From assembly GCF_006538365.1 (NCBI RefSeq), contig NZ_BJKN01000002.1, positions 585,119 to 649,118 on the forward strand: DNA of 64,000 nt, given 5' to 3'. This DNA comes from Moorella sp. E308F (GTDB lineage: Bacteria > Bacillota > DSM-521 > Neomoorellales > Neomoorellaceae). Under the pieces are notes generated by a model, which was given only the letters and a program-made list of their open reading frames with translations, had not been told where the DNA came from and ran no database searches. The position numbers and the translations under genes are program-made. Each line of letters begins with the position of its first letter. The first letter of the stretch is position 1. Of this stretch, positions 41,577 to 50,833 are shown piece by piece.

Positions 41577-43523
41577 TCAAGGGTCCCAACGTAAAGTAAC
41601 CTGGTCTCCTGCGGCCAGAGGAGTAGTAAATTCGGCTGGATGGCCGTTAACCTCCATCACGAGCCTTTTCCGGCCCGGTGGCGGTGTTAAGGGGAAATCC
41701 AGGTAGTTAAAAATATCGGTAAATAACACATCGGTTGCCTGGACTTTGAGGGTGACCGGGCGGCCATTTAAGATGATAGTTATAACCTTGCCGGCAGCTT
41801 CAACTCCTGTTACTAAGTTGTCGCCATCTTTGATTGGAGCTTCAGGCCGGACGGGCTGACCGTTTAAAAGAATGGTGCCTTTCAGGGGTTCCCCCAACCT
41901 GACCAGTACCTGAGCTACCGTATCTAAAGGTTCATAGGTAATGCGGGCTTGATCTTCTATCGGGGTATTGTAATCCACCTGGTTACCGTTCATTGTAATC
42001 AGAGGTTCCAGGGTGACCTGGCGCCCGTTAAAGGTAATGGTTATGGGAGCGAGTTCCGGTACCAGGTCGCCTACGGTTCCGCAGGCGTCAGCACCATCAC
42101 GGCCCGGAATCACCTGGATTTCATCTCCGGGGCTTACGGTAGCATCCAGGGTGGCAGGAGAATTATTTACCAGGATAGTTCCCGGCTGCCCGGGTTGACC
42201 CCGGAGAAAGGTTAGACGCCCGTTGACCTCCACCCCCAGGCCCCTACCCGGTCGGCCATAAAGGGTTCGCGCCGGAATGCCGGCCGCGAGCAGGGCCTGG
42301 GTGACAGTCACCTGCTGCCCGGCCAGGAAATGCACCGGCCGGCCGTTGACAATTACCCGGGCCAAGCCCAGGCTTTCCTGCTTTAAGGCTGTAATGGCAA
42401 TCCCTATCGGAGTAATTGCCTGGGGCCCCTGCAAATTTTTAGCCCCGCTAATGTCATTTAAAACTTCCCGGCCGCGCACGGCCACCCTGTCCGGCGGTAT
42501 TTCCAGCTGGCCGGCCAGGGCCTCAGGGAGTCCCGGGGTAAGGCTACCGCCCCCTACCAGCAGGACGGCCTGGGGAGCGCGGCCGTTGAGCAGGATAATC
42601 TGGTTGGCAATCTGCCGGGCCAGCTCAGCTACCGCAGGTTTAATTACCTCTGTAATAGCAGCTGCCGGCAGGGTGCGTTTTTGCCCGACAATATCGGTAA
42701 ACGTTATACTGGCATTTTTTAATAACTGGCGCTTGACTGCTTCAGCTGTATGAAAGTCCAAAAGGAGGGCCTCTGCCAGGGCTTCGGTGATTTCATCCCC
42801 GGCTGAGGGTACCATAGCATAACCTGTAATGGTACCCTGGCCGGTAATGGCTATGTCGGAAGTGCCAGCGCCGATATCTACCAGGACCAGGTTTAATCCC
42901 CGCATGGCTGCCGGTACGGCTACGGCGCTGGCAGCAATGGGTTCCAGGGTAAGGGAAGCCATGGTGAGGCCAGCCCTTTGCAGGGACGCTACCAGGGAAT
43001 CCACCACTACCCTGGGCAAAAAAGTGGCTATAACTTCTGTGCCCATGTGCCGGCCACGCTGGCCAACCAGGTTGCCGATGGGATGGCCGTCGAGGCTGTA
43101 GCCTACCACACTGTAACCAACACAGTGGTAAGCCGCCTGGTTTTCGCCTGCCGTCAGGAGCCGTTTTTCAGCTTCCTGGACGGCTGCGGCCTCCAGGGCC
43201 AGCACATCCTGGCTGCTGATTTCCGTAGCCGGCGATATTTCTTCCCCGGCGGTGGCCCGCTGGGTTTTTAAAGCCCGGCCGGCAGCGGCTACCGCTGCTT
43301 CTTTTAAAGGCATATGTAACTTTTTTTCCAGTTGTTCTTTAACCGCCTGGATGGCCAGGGCTACCTGGGGAATATCATGGATCTGGCCGTCCAGCATGGC
43401 GCGCTGCTGGTGTTCAACTATTGCTGCCGCCCGGATGTGGTAACCCTTTTTCCCGGGAACCAGCACCAGGCCGGCGACTTTACGGGTCCCCACGTCCAGG
43501 GCAAAAACCGGACTTTCAGCCAT
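41577..43523 (-). CDS. FtsA-like actin-fold protein with repeated C-terminal modules
   Basis: The ATG at 43523 follows GGAGGTG. The first 350 or so residues form an actin-type ATPase related to FtsA/PilM: FALDVGTRKVAGLV (phosphate 1), LVLVDIGAGTSDIAI (phosphate 2), and AVLLVGGGSLTPGLPEAL (adenosine loop). The last 300 residues contain at least five copies of a short module with cores VNGRPVHF, NGRQVTLEP, LNGQPVRPEAP, LNGRPVTLKV and VNGHPAEFTTPLAAGDQV. They look like beta-grasp or similar small domains. It is 648 residues; classical FtsA has about 420. No ftsZ is nearby. The role may be cytoskeletal or in reactivating an enzyme. Confidence 0.8.
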   Translation of the reverse strand: MAESPVFALDVGTRKVAGLVLVPGKKGYHIRAAAIVEHQQRAMLDGQIHDIPQVALAIQAVKEQLEKKLHMPLKEAAVAAAGRALKTQRATAGEEISPATEISSQDVLALEAAAVQEAEKRLLTAGENQAAYHCVGYSVVGYSLDGHPIGNLVGQRGRHMGTEVIATFLPRVVVDSLVASLQRAGLTMASLTLEPIAASAVAVPAAMRGLNLVLVDIGAGTSDIAITGQGTITGYAMVPSAGDEITEALAEALLLDFHTAEAVKRQLLKNASITFTDIVGQKRTLPAAAITEVIKPAVAELARQIANQIILLNGRAPQAVLLVGGGSLTPGLPEALAGQLEIPPDRVAVRGREVLNDISGAKNLQGPQAITPIGIAITALKQESLGLARVIVNGRPVHFLAGQQVTVTQALLAAGIPARTLYGRPGRGLGVEVNGRLTFLRGQPGQPGTILVNNSPATLDATVSPGDEIQVIPGRDGADACGTVGDLVPELAPITITFNGRQVTLEPLITMNGNQVDYNTPIEDQARITYEPLDTVAQVLVRLGEPLKGTILLNGQPVRPEAPIKDGDNLVTGVEAAGKVITIILNGRPVTLKVQATDVLFTDIFNYLDFPLTPPPGRKRLVMEVNGHPAEFTTPLAAGDQVTLRWDP

Positions 43524-43650
43524 GGCAGCACCTCCTCCCAAAAAATTCGCCCTATCCAGGTAAAATCCTGCTTCCCTCTAACTTGGAATTAGCCATGCAG
43601 GATGCAGTAAAAATTTACCCGGATGTTTAAACCCGGGTCACTGTCACTCT

Positions 43651-43881
43651 CTATTTATTTCCTTCCTCGGCAAAGCCGCTATAGGGGTCAGAATAGCCTG
43701 GCGTACTGCCGTACATCTGTAGTATCTTTTTGATATCATCCATTTCTTTCTTTTCTCGCTCCAGCATACTGTTAATTATTTGCTTGACTCCCTCCGGGGC
43801 TGTAGAGGCAATTTCCGGCCAGAGGGTCAGCTCTTCCTCATCGAGGCGCAGGACCTGGCGCAGTTTATCCAGCCAGTGCAT
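43651..43881 (-). CDS. Unknown small protein, 76 residues
   Basis: ATG 43881 follows AAAGGAG. The protein is helical and charged (LDKLRQVLRLDEEEL, MLEREKKEMDDIKKILQMYG) with a Gly/Ser/Pro/Tyr-rich end. It follows another small gene by 15 bp in the same operon. Not recognised. Confidence 0.7.
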   Translation of the reverse strand: MHWLDKLRQVLRLDEEELTLWPEIASTAPEGVKQIINSMLEREKKEMDDIKKILQMYGSTPGYSDPYSGFAEEGNK

Positions 43882-43896
43882 AGTACTTTCTCCTTT

Positions 43897-44190
43897 CTAT
43901 TTCTTGTCTTCCGCAGGTTTTTCACTGTAAGGGACAGGGTCATCAAAGTAAGGCGGCCGGGGCGGTTTATAGGGTGGCGGGTAAGGCGGTTGATAGGGGG
44001 GTTCGTAGGCCATGACATGGGCCAGGTGATGGTTCCAGAACATGGCTTCTTCTACTTCACCCAGGATGTGGTTTAACAGGGTATGCCGGATACCAAAGGA
44101 AGGTGCTGAGGCCGCTGCTTCAGCCAGCAGCCTGATTTCTTCTAGGTCGATTTCCAAGGCTCTCCTGGTTTTATGATGAGAACCGTTCAT
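43897..44190 (-). CDS. Unknown small protein with Pro-Pro-Tyr repeats
   Basis: ATG 44190 follows AAGGAGT. A helical N-terminal part (residues 10-60, with NHILGEVEEAMFWNHHLAH) is followed by a tail of YEPPYQPPYPPPYKPP-type repeats. Such tails occur in spore coat and surface proteins. The helical part could bind a ferritin-like or coat partner, but nothing firm can be said. Coupled to the 76-residue gene downstream. Confidence 0.7.
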   Translation of the reverse strand: MNGSHHKTRRALEIDLEEIRLLAEAAASAPSFGIRHTLLNHILGEVEEAMFWNHHLAHVMAYEPPYQPPYPPPYKPPRPPYFDDPVPYSEKPAEDKK

Positions 44191-44326
44191 GATATTACTC
44201 CTTCCATAAAAAGTATTTTCTATAATAAATTATGCTAACGTTTACCAGGATGTTATTGGCAGCAGGTTTTCTAATTGCACCAGCGGGGGAAGTGTTATAA
44301 AATCATTGCGGAGAGGAGATTTATTG

Positions 44327-45061
44327 ATGCAACCTCAAGATGAAGTTTTTCGTAGCCAAGCCGCTGTTCCTGTACCTGTTTCCTCCCTTTTGTGGCAGGG
44401 CGTCCGGGCGGCCCTGCCCATCGTCCTCGGCTATTTACCCCTCGGCTTTGCCTACGGTGTCCTGGCCCGGGAGGCGGGCTTTAACCTCTGGGAAACAGTA
44501 CTCATGTCGGTGCTGCTCTATGCCGGCTCCGGCCAGTTTATTGCCGTCAGCATGTTTGGCAGCGGCGTGGCAGCGGCCGCCATTATTTTCACCGTCTTCC
44601 TGGTAAACTTACGCCACCTGCTTTTCAGCGCCTCCCTGGTACCTCATTTGCGGCGTTTTCGGCCGGGGGCCCTGGCCCTGCTGGCAGCGGAAATCACCGA
44701 TGAGACCTTTGCCGTGGCCATCAATCACTACAGCAACCACGAGGCCCATCTTCCCTATCATTTCGGCCTCAACCTGGCGGCCCATTTTTCCTGGGTGCTG
44801 GCTTCGCTGCTGGGCGGGCTGGCGGGTAATTTGATGGGGGACCCGGCCCGCTTCGGCTTCAATTTTGCCCTGCCGGCCATGTTCATCATCCTGCTTGTCA
44901 TGCAGTTAAAGGATAAGAAGACCATCATAGTTGCTACCCTGGCGGCCTTATTTTCGGTAGTTTTTGCCCTCCTCTGGCCCGGCAGCTGGAACATCATCCT
45001 GGCAACGGTCATAGCCGCCACCCTGGGAGTGATCTTAGAGCCATGGACAGGCAAATTTTAA
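44327..45061 (+). CDS. azlC: Branched-chain amino acid exporter large subunit AzlC
   Basis: This 244-residue membrane protein starts at ATG 44327 after GGAGAGGAG. AzlC with AzlD exports branched-chain amino acids. Family features are GYLPLGFAYGVLAREAGF, LLYAGSGQFIAV and the VNLRHLLFSASLVPHL motif. It overlaps azlD by 19 bases. Confidence 0.93.
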   Translation: MQPQDEVFRSQAAVPVPVSSLLWQGVRAALPIVLGYLPLGFAYGVLAREAGFNLWETVLMSVLLYAGSGQFIAVSMFGSGVAAAAIIFTVFLVNLRHLLFSASLVPHLRRFRPGALALLAAEITDETFAVAINHYSNHEAHLPYHFGLNLAAHFSWVLASLLGGLAGNLMGDPARFGFNFALPAMFIILLVMQLKDKKTIIVATLAALFSVVFALLWPGSWNIILATVIAATLGVILEPWTGKF

Positions 45062-45354
45062 TTATTATCCTCGGCACCGCCGTGGTAACCTACTTGCCCC
45101 GGATGCTTCCCCTGGTAGTCTTAAGCCGGGTCCGGTTACCGGAGGTTTTTTTACGCTGGTTGAGTTATGTTCCGGCGGCGGTCCTGGCTGCCCTGCTGGT
45201 GCCGGGACTACTGTTACCTGATGGCAAGTTATCGTTAGCCGCCAACCCCTACCTGCTGGCGGCTATCCCCACAGGTATCGTAGCCCTGAAGACCCGCAGC
45301 ATGGCTCTGACCATTTTAACCGGTATGGTAGCAATGGTTCTGATCCAGCAATGA
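45043..45354 (+). CDS. azlD: Branched-chain amino acid exporter small subunit AzlD
   Basis: This 103-residue membrane protein has three or four helices and the TYLPRMLPLVVLSRVRLPE N-terminal motif of AzlD. Its ATG lies inside the end of azlC, so the two are translationally coupled. Confidence 0.93.
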   Translation: MDRQILIIILGTAVVTYLPRMLPLVVLSRVRLPEVFLRWLSYVPAAVLAALLVPGLLLPDGKLSLAANPYLLAAIPTGIVALKTRSMALTILTGMVAMVLIQQ

Positions 45355-45370
45355 AAGGAAGATTTTAATT

Positions 45371-47359
45371 ATGGCCACCTATCGTTCCGTCTGTCCCCTC
45401 GACTGCCCCGATGCCTGCGGCTTGCTCATTGAAGTTAATGAAGGCCGGGCGACTAAAGTCAGCGGCGACCCGGAGCACCCTTACACGAGGGGATATACTT
45501 GCGCCAAAATGCGCTATTACCCGGAGCTTATTCACTCTCCGGAACGGGTCCTGACACCTTTAAAGCGGAGCGGCCCTAAGGGAAGCGGCCTTTTTACGCC
45601 CATTTCCTGGGCGGAAGCCCTGGAAACTATCGCCAGGCGCTGGCAGGAAATTATAGCTACCTATGGTGCCAAAGCCATTCTCCCTTATTCCTATGCCGGC
45701 GTCATGGGGTTGCTTCAGCGCAATGCCGGCCATGCCTTTTTCCACCGTCTGGGAGCTTCCGAACTCCAGCGGACTATCTGCTCACCAGCCGCCGAGGCCG
45801 GCTGGCAGCAGGTTCTAGGCCACACCTGGGGTAGCGATCCGGAGACGGTTGTTAACGCGGACCTGGTAATCATTTGGGGCATGAATCCGGCCTCTACCAG
45901 CATCCATTTCCTCTCCTTGGTGCAGCAGGCCCGGCAGAAGGGCGCCCGGTTGATTGTTATCGATGCTTACCGTACCCGGACGGCTGCCGTGGCCGATGAG
46001 GTCATCCTGGTTCGACCTGGCAGCGATGCCGCCCTGGCTCTGGGCGTCATGCACGTGCTGGTGGCGGAAGGACTGGTCGATAGCGGCTTTATATCCGCCC
46101 ACGTTTCCGGCTATGAGGAACTTCGCGCTAAAGTCCTGCCCGATTATCCTCCGGAAAAGGTGGCCGCTATCACCGGTGTACCGGCTGCAACGATTATTAA
46201 CCTGGCCCGGGCCTACGGCCGGGCCAGGGCGCCCTTTATCCGCATCGGCTACGGCTTTTCCCGTCACCGCCAGGGCGGTATGGCCGTCCGGTTCATTGCC
46301 TCCCTGCCGGCCCTGGTAGGAGCCTATGCTAAGCCTGGGGGCGGTGCCTTGCAGAGTTCCGGGACCGGCAGCGCTGTCAAGCTGGATGTCCTGACCCGGC
46401 CTGACCTGCGGCAGCGGCCGGTGCGGGCTATAAATATGGTCCGGCTGGGCCGGGCTTTAACAGAGGCGCTGGAACCACCGGTGATGAGCCTTTACGTTTA
46501 TCACGGCAATCCAGCCACAGTGGCTCCCGACCAGAACCGCGTCCTGGCGGGTTTAAGGCGGGAGGATCTCTTTACCGTGGTCCACGAGCGCTTCCTGACA
46601 GATACGGCCCTCTACGCCGACATCATCCTGCCGGCCACCTTTTCTATAGAACAGGAAGATCTCTACCGCAGCTACGGCCACTATTACCTCCAGCGCAGCC
46701 CGGCGATACTACCACCCCCGGGTGAGGCGAAGAGCAACTGGCAGACCTTTTGCCTCCTGGCCCAAGCCCTGGGCTTTAACGAAGATATTTTCCGGCGCTC
46801 CGAGAGGGAAATGGTCGAGCTTTTAATCCAGGAGATTCCCTTGGAACAGGAAGACAGGAAAGCCCTGTTTGCCGGCAGGGCTGTTAAACTAAAGCCGGCG
46901 CGGGGATTTGCCACCCCTTCAGGTAAAATCGAACTTATGGCTGCCGGGGCCAAACTACCCGGATACGAGCCGCCGGGCGATCATGAGCTGAACAGACTTT
47001 ATCCTTTCCATCTCCTCACGGCCCCGGCCCATTTTGCCCTCAACTCCAATTTCGGGCAGCTACCTTCCCTGCGGGAACGGGAAGGGGGCCCTCAGGTCCT
47101 CGTCAACCCTGATGACTGCCGTAAAAAAGGCCTGGTGGATGGCACCCTGGCTGAGGTTTATAACCAGCGCGGCTCCTGTCTCCTTAAGGTGCGGGCCAGC
47201 AGCGACGTTCCTCCGGGTGTCGCCGTGGCTCCCGGAGTCTGGTGGTGCCGGCATTCCCCCGGCGGACGCAACATTAACAGCGTTATTGGCGACGATTTAA
47301 CCGACCTGGGTGAAGGCAGCACCTTTTACGACCACCGGGTCGATATCCGGCCGTTATAA
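45371..47359 (+). CDS. Molybdopterin oxidoreductase (DMSO reductase superfamily)
   Basis: This 662-residue enzyme carries an N-terminal [4Fe-4S] motif, CPLDCPDACGL...YTCAKM (Cys 8, 12, 16 and about 44). Molybdopterin-binding segments follow (IWGMNPASTSIHFL, VVHERFLTDTALYADIILPA) and a C-terminal dinucleotide-binding domain from about residue 540. No twin-arginine signal is present, so it is cytoplasmic. Substrate cannot be told; relatives act as formate dehydrogenases, polysulfide-type or dehydrated-hydroxyl enzymes. It follows azlD by 16 bp, perhaps in one transcript. Confidence 0.88.
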   Translation: MATYRSVCPLDCPDACGLLIEVNEGRATKVSGDPEHPYTRGYTCAKMRYYPELIHSPERVLTPLKRSGPKGSGLFTPISWAEALETIARRWQEIIATYGAKAILPYSYAGVMGLLQRNAGHAFFHRLGASELQRTICSPAAEAGWQQVLGHTWGSDPETVVNADLVIIWGMNPASTSIHFLSLVQQARQKGARLIVIDAYRTRTAAVADEVILVRPGSDAALALGVMHVLVAEGLVDSGFISAHVSGYEELRAKVLPDYPPEKVAAITGVPAATIINLARAYGRARAPFIRIGYGFSRHRQGGMAVRFIASLPALVGAYAKPGGGALQSSGTGSAVKLDVLTRPDLRQRPVRAINMVRLGRALTEALEPPVMSLYVYHGNPATVAPDQNRVLAGLRREDLFTVVHERFLTDTALYADIILPATFSIEQEDLYRSYGHYYLQRSPAILPPPGEAKSNWQTFCLLAQALGFNEDIFRRSEREMVELLIQEIPLEQEDRKALFAGRAVKLKPARGFATPSGKIELMAAGAKLPGYEPPGDHELNRLYPFHLLTAPAHFALNSNFGQLPSLREREGGPQVLVNPDDCRKKGLVDGTLAEVYNQRGSCLLKVRASSDVPPGVAVAPGVWWCRHSPGGRNINSVIGDDLTDLGEGSTFYDHRVDIRPL

Positions 47360-47386
47360 CTGGTAACCGGTGACAACCCCGAAAAA

Positions 47387-47426
47387 CCGGCAGGGCCTTG
47401 AACGTCGTTGCTCAAGGCCCTGCCGG
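47387..47426 (+). terminator. Long hairpin after the molybdopterin oxidoreductase
   Basis: CCGGCAGGGCCTTGA (47387-47401) pairs with TCAAGGCCCTGCCGG (47412-47426). It lacks a clear T-run but lies right after the stop. Confidence 0.55.
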
Positions 47427-47559
47427 CTCAAGGAGGTCTTTGAAGAAGTGAGTGTGTATTCCTATTATAACCTTCCAGGCTAATAATATACATGGTTACC
47501 AAAAATTTTGAGGATGTTCTGGCGTCACCATGGAAAGTTAAAGGTTTATAATCCCATTT

Positions 47560-48858
47560 TTAGGCCGCGATCTCCCGGAAGGCTTCCCGGGCGGCTTCTA
47601 TGGTCCGGTCAATATCGGCCTCCGTGTGGGCCAGGGACATGAAGGCGGCTTCAAACTGGGACGGCGCCAGGTAAATCCCCCGGCGTAGCATGGCCTGGAA
47701 GTAGGCGGCGAAGGTCTTTGTGTCGCTGGCCGTGGCCGTAGTATAATCGATCACCGGGCCGGGGGTAAAGAAGGCGGTGAACATGGCTCCCACCCGGTTA
47801 AAGGTAACGGGTACGCCGGCCTCACCGGCAGCTTCCTTGAGGCCCTTTTCCAGGCGGGCCGAGAGGCTTTCCAGGCGCTCATAGACCCCGGGTTCCTTGA
47901 GGACCTTCAAAGTTGTCAGGCCGGCGCTGACGGCCAGGGGGTTGCCGGACAGGGTCCCGGCCTGGTAGACCGGCCCCACCGGAGCCACCATGGCCATAAT
48001 CTCCCGTCGGCCGCCGTAGGCTCCCACCGGCAGGCCGCCGCCGATGATTTTACCCAGGCAGGTAAGGTCAGGCCGGACGCCAAAGCGGCTCTGGGCACCG
48101 CCGTAGGCTACCCGGAAACCGGTCATGACTTCATCAAAAATTAACAGGCTTCCATAGTGTTTTGTTATGGCCCGCAGGCCCTCCAGGAACCCCGGTTGCG
48201 GCGGGACACAGCCCATATTGCCGGCCACAGGTTCGACAATGACGGCGGCAATCTCTTCACCAGCCTGCTTAAAGACAGCCTCCACGGCATCCAGATTGTT
48301 ATAAGGGGCAACGATGGTATTGGCGGCTGTGGCGGCCGGGACGCCGGGGCTGTCGGGGACGCCGAAGGTCAGGGCCCCGGACCCGGCCTGGATCAAAAAG
48401 TAATCGGCATGGCCGTGGTAACAACCGGCAAATTTAACGACTTTCTCCCGGCCGGTATAACCGCGGGCCAGGCGGATGGCGCTCATGGTCGCCTCCGTAC
48501 CCGAATTGACCAGGCGCACCATCTCAATGGAAGGAACGGCGGCGGTGATTTCCCGGGCCAGTTCATTTTCCAGTTCGGTAGGAGCGCCAAAGCTGGTGCC
48601 CATGTCATGCAGGGTGTTTTCCAGGGCGGCCATAACCTCCGGGTGGCGGTGACCCAGGATGAGGGGGCCCCAGGAGGCGACATAGTCGATATACCGGTTA
48701 CCGTCAATGTCATAGATATAGGCTCCTTCGCCTCGCTGGATAAAGGGCGGCGTCAGGCCGACGGCTTTAAAGGCCCGAACGGGGCTGTTCACCCCGCCGG
48801 GCATGAGTTTAACAGCCTCGGCGTAGGCAGCTGCTGATCTGGGCCAGGCTTCGATCAC
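47560..48858 (-). CDS. hemL: Glutamate-1-semialdehyde 2,1-aminomutase
   Basis: This PLP enzyme makes 5-aminolevulinate, the second step of the C5 pathway. The 432-residue protein starts at GTG 48858 after AGGAGGAA. It shows [50 protein letters not shown] and the PLP lysine in [19 protein letters not shown]. It is the last gene of the heme operon. Confidence 0.96.
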   Translation of the reverse strand: MIEAWPRSAAAYAEAVKLMPGGVNSPVRAFKAVGLTPPFIQRGEGAYIYDIDGNRYIDYVASWGPLILGHRHPEVMAALENTLHDMGTSFGAPTELENELAREITAAVPSIEMVRLVNSGTEATMSAIRLARGYTGREKVVKFAGCYHGHADYFLIQAGSGALTFGVPDSPGVPAATAANTIVAPYNNLDAVEAVFKQAGEEIAAVIVEPVAGNMGCVPPQPGFLEGLRAITKHYGSLLIFDEVMTGFRVAYGGAQSRFGVRPDLTCLGKIIGGGLPVGAYGGRREIMAMVAPVGPVYQAGTLSGNPLAVSAGLTTLKVLKEPGVYERLESLSARLEKGLKEAAGEAGVPVTFNRVGAMFTAFFTPGPVIDYTTATASDTKTFAAYFQAMLRRGIYLAPSQFEAAFMSLAHTEADIDRTIEAAREAFREIAA

Positions 48859-48877
48859 CGGGTACTTCCTCCTTTTT

Positions 48878-49378
48878 CTATTCCCGACACTCGGGGGGTT
48901 CCTGAATAAAATACTGCATGCTCTCTTTTTTCAGCTCGGCCGTGCTGAAAATAAGGCGGTAATTATTATGGCCGATGGCCGCCGCCAGGCGGGCCGCCAG
49001 TTTCTCGCAGGCCTCCCTGGTGCGGCAGTGAATGACAGCATACAGGTTATAGGGCCATTCGGGATGTTGCCGGCGCTGGTAACAGTGGGTTACTTCCGGG
49101 AAAGTGGCCAGTTTTTCCCCTGCCCTTTTTAATTCTTCCGGCGGCAGCTGCCAGACGACCATGGCGTTGGCAGTTATACCGGCTTCCCGGTGGCGCAGGG
49201 CGGCACCGAAGCGGCGGATTATACCCTCGGCCTGAAGGCGGCGGATGTGCCCCAGGACTTCAGCTTCGCTGAGGCCCAGCCTTTGAGCCACCGGTAAAAA
49301 AGGACGGGAAATTAGGGGGATATCGCCCTGAAGCAGGCGCACCAGTTCCTTTTCCAGGTCGGTTAAAGGACGTGGCAA
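48878..49378 (-). CDS. ahbB: Siroheme decarboxylase subunit AhbB
   Basis: This Lrp/AsnC-like protein, with AhbA, decarboxylates siroheme to 12,18-didecarboxysiroheme. The 166-residue chain starts at TTG 49378, 2 bp after ahbA. It has an HTH-like N-terminal domain ([26 protein letters not shown]) and the [12 protein letters not shown] strand typical of AhbB. The His-containing [11 protein letters not shown] segment matches the expected substrate-binding site. Confidence 0.93.
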   Translation of the reverse strand: MPRPLTDLEKELVRLLQGDIPLISRPFLPVAQRLGLSEAEVLGHIRRLQAEGIIRRFGAALRHREAGITANAMVVWQLPPEELKRAGEKLATFPEVTHCYQRRQHPEWPYNLYAVIHCRTREACEKLAARLAAAIGHNNYRLIFSTAELKKESMQYFIQEPPECRE

Positions 49379-49380
49379 TT

Positions 49381-49839
49381 TTACGGGCTCCCTTCTTCCA
49401 GGTTAAAGTTTACCCGGATCTTGTAAGATTTTTCTGCCGGGAGCTCCAGCACCGGCAGGCCGGTCCTGGCTTCTATACTGGCCATGACCTTTTCCAGCTG
49501 GCGGCGGCAGGGGCTGATAAGGGTAAACCACATGTTATAAGCATCTTCCCGCAGGTAATTGTGGGTAACTCCTGGAAAGCTATTAACTACTGCCGCTACT
49601 TCCGCCAGGCGCTCTTCAGGGACCTGCATGGCGCAGAGGGTGCTGGTATAACCCAGTCGCCGCAGGTCAAAGACGGCGCCGATGCGGCGAATGATCCCTT
49701 CTTCTTTTAATTTAGCCAGGCGTTCCAGGACTTCCTTTTCCGTGAGACCCAAACGCCGGCCCAGTTCGGCGTAGGGCTCTTCCGTCAGGGGGAAATTTTC
49801 CTGGATCATATTTAATAAACGGCGGTCAAGGTTATCCAA
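49381..49839 (-). CDS. ahbA: Siroheme decarboxylase subunit AhbA
   Basis: The 152-residue partner of AhbB begins at TTG 49839, which overlaps the ahbD stop by 8 bases; longer starts run back through ahbD in the wrong frame. The HTH-like domain is LGLTEKEVLERLAKLKEEGIIRRIGAV, and the HNYLREDAYNMWFTLI stretch is the AhbA/NirD-type signature. The Shine-Dalgarno GGAGG is unusually close to the TTG, so initiation probably depends on coupling to ahbD. Confidence 0.9.
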   Translation of the reverse strand: MDNLDRRLLNMIQENFPLTEEPYAELGRRLGLTEKEVLERLAKLKEEGIIRRIGAVFDLRRLGYTSTLCAMQVPEERLAEVAAVVNSFPGVTHNYLREDAYNMWFTLISPCRRQLEKVMASIEARTGLPVLELPAEKSYKIRVNFNLEEGSP

Positions 49840-50833
49840 CCTCCATCCCCTTCCGGCCCTGGTAGAGACACCAGGGCTCTTCAGCCATATAGTCGCCGTG
49901 GTAATACCAGGCCCGCGCGCGGCAACCGCCGCAGATCTTCTTGTAGCCGCAGCGGCCGCAGCTACCGCCGTAGCTTTCCGTGCGTAAAGTACGGAAAACC
50001 TCACTCTCCTGCCAGAGACGGCTAAAGGGCGTTTCCCGGACATTGCCCACGGGCAGATTCAGGTAGGCACAGGGCTGGACGTCTCCCCGGGGACTGACGA
50101 TGCAGTAGGCAATGCCGGCCAGGCAGCCGCGGCTGTAGCGGACGGGAATTCCCATTTCCCTGGCAATGCGCATAAACTGGGGCGCGCAGGTGGGTTTTAA
50201 TTCAATATTTACCTGCTGCTGCTTTTGTAAGATGCGCTTTAAGGTTCTCTCATATGCCTCGGCCCGTAAGGATTCCGCTTCGATGCTCGCCGCCCGGCCG
50301 GTAGGCACCAGGAAAAAGAAATGGTGAGCCCTCGCGCCAAGATCCACCGCCAGGTCAGTCAGTTTTTCCAGCTCGTCCTGGTTCCAGTCAAAGACGGTGG
50401 TATGCACCTGGAAGGACAAACCCGCCTCCCGGCAGGCCGCCATACCGGCCAGGGCTTCCTGCCAGGCCCCATCCTTTTGCCGCAGGCGGTCATGGCGGGC
50501 GGGGTCGCAGCTATCCAGGGAAATGCCTATGGCCAGCGCCCCGGCCTTTTTCAATTCCCGGGCCAGGTCAGGGGTGAGCAGGGTGCCGTTGCTCCCCAGG
50601 ACCGGCCTTAAGCCGCGCGCCGCAGCATAAGCTATCAATTCCAGCAAGTCGGGCCTTAACAGGGGTTCGCCGCCGCTGAAGATCATAATCCGGAAACCGG
50701 CTTTAACGGCTTCATCGATTAGATTTTTTGCTTCCGCCGTACTTAATTCATCTTCCGCTTTAGCGCCGGCGTCCCGGTAGCAGTGGTCGCAGTAAAGGTT
50801 GCACTGGTTGGTGGTGTTCCATGATAAGAGCAT
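49832..50833 (-). CDS. ahbD: Radical SAM heme synthase AhbD (NirJ2 type)
   Basis: AhbD converts Fe-coproporphyrin III to heme by oxidative decarboxylation of two propionates. The 333-residue protein carries CNLYCDHC (radical SAM cluster near residues 11-18), FSGGEPLLRPD, and a SPASM-like C-terminal set of cysteines (GRCGYKKICGGCRARA). Its ATG overlaps the hemB stop (TAATG). Confidence 0.9.
   Translation of the reverse strand: MLLSWNTTNQCNLYCDHCYRDAGAKAEDELSTAEAKNLIDEAVKAGFRIMIFSGGEPLLRPDLLELIAYAAARGLRPVLGSNGTLLTPDLARELKKAGALAIGISLDSCDPARHDRLRQKDGAWQEALAGMAACREAGLSFQVHTTVFDWNQDELEKLTDLAVDLGARAHHFFFLVPTGRAASIEAESLRAEAYERTLKRILQKQQQVNIELKPTCAPQFMRIAREMGIPVRYSRGCLAGIAYCIVSPRGDVQPCAYLNLPVGNVRETPFSRLWQESEVFRTLRTESYGGSCGRCGYKKICGGCRARAWYYHGDYMAEEPWCLYQGRKGMEVG

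Noticed and set aside
49840-50043. A longer N-terminus for AhbA
   Set aside because: The extra residues are an Ala/Arg-rich out-of-frame reading of ahbD; homologues start near LDNLDRRLL.
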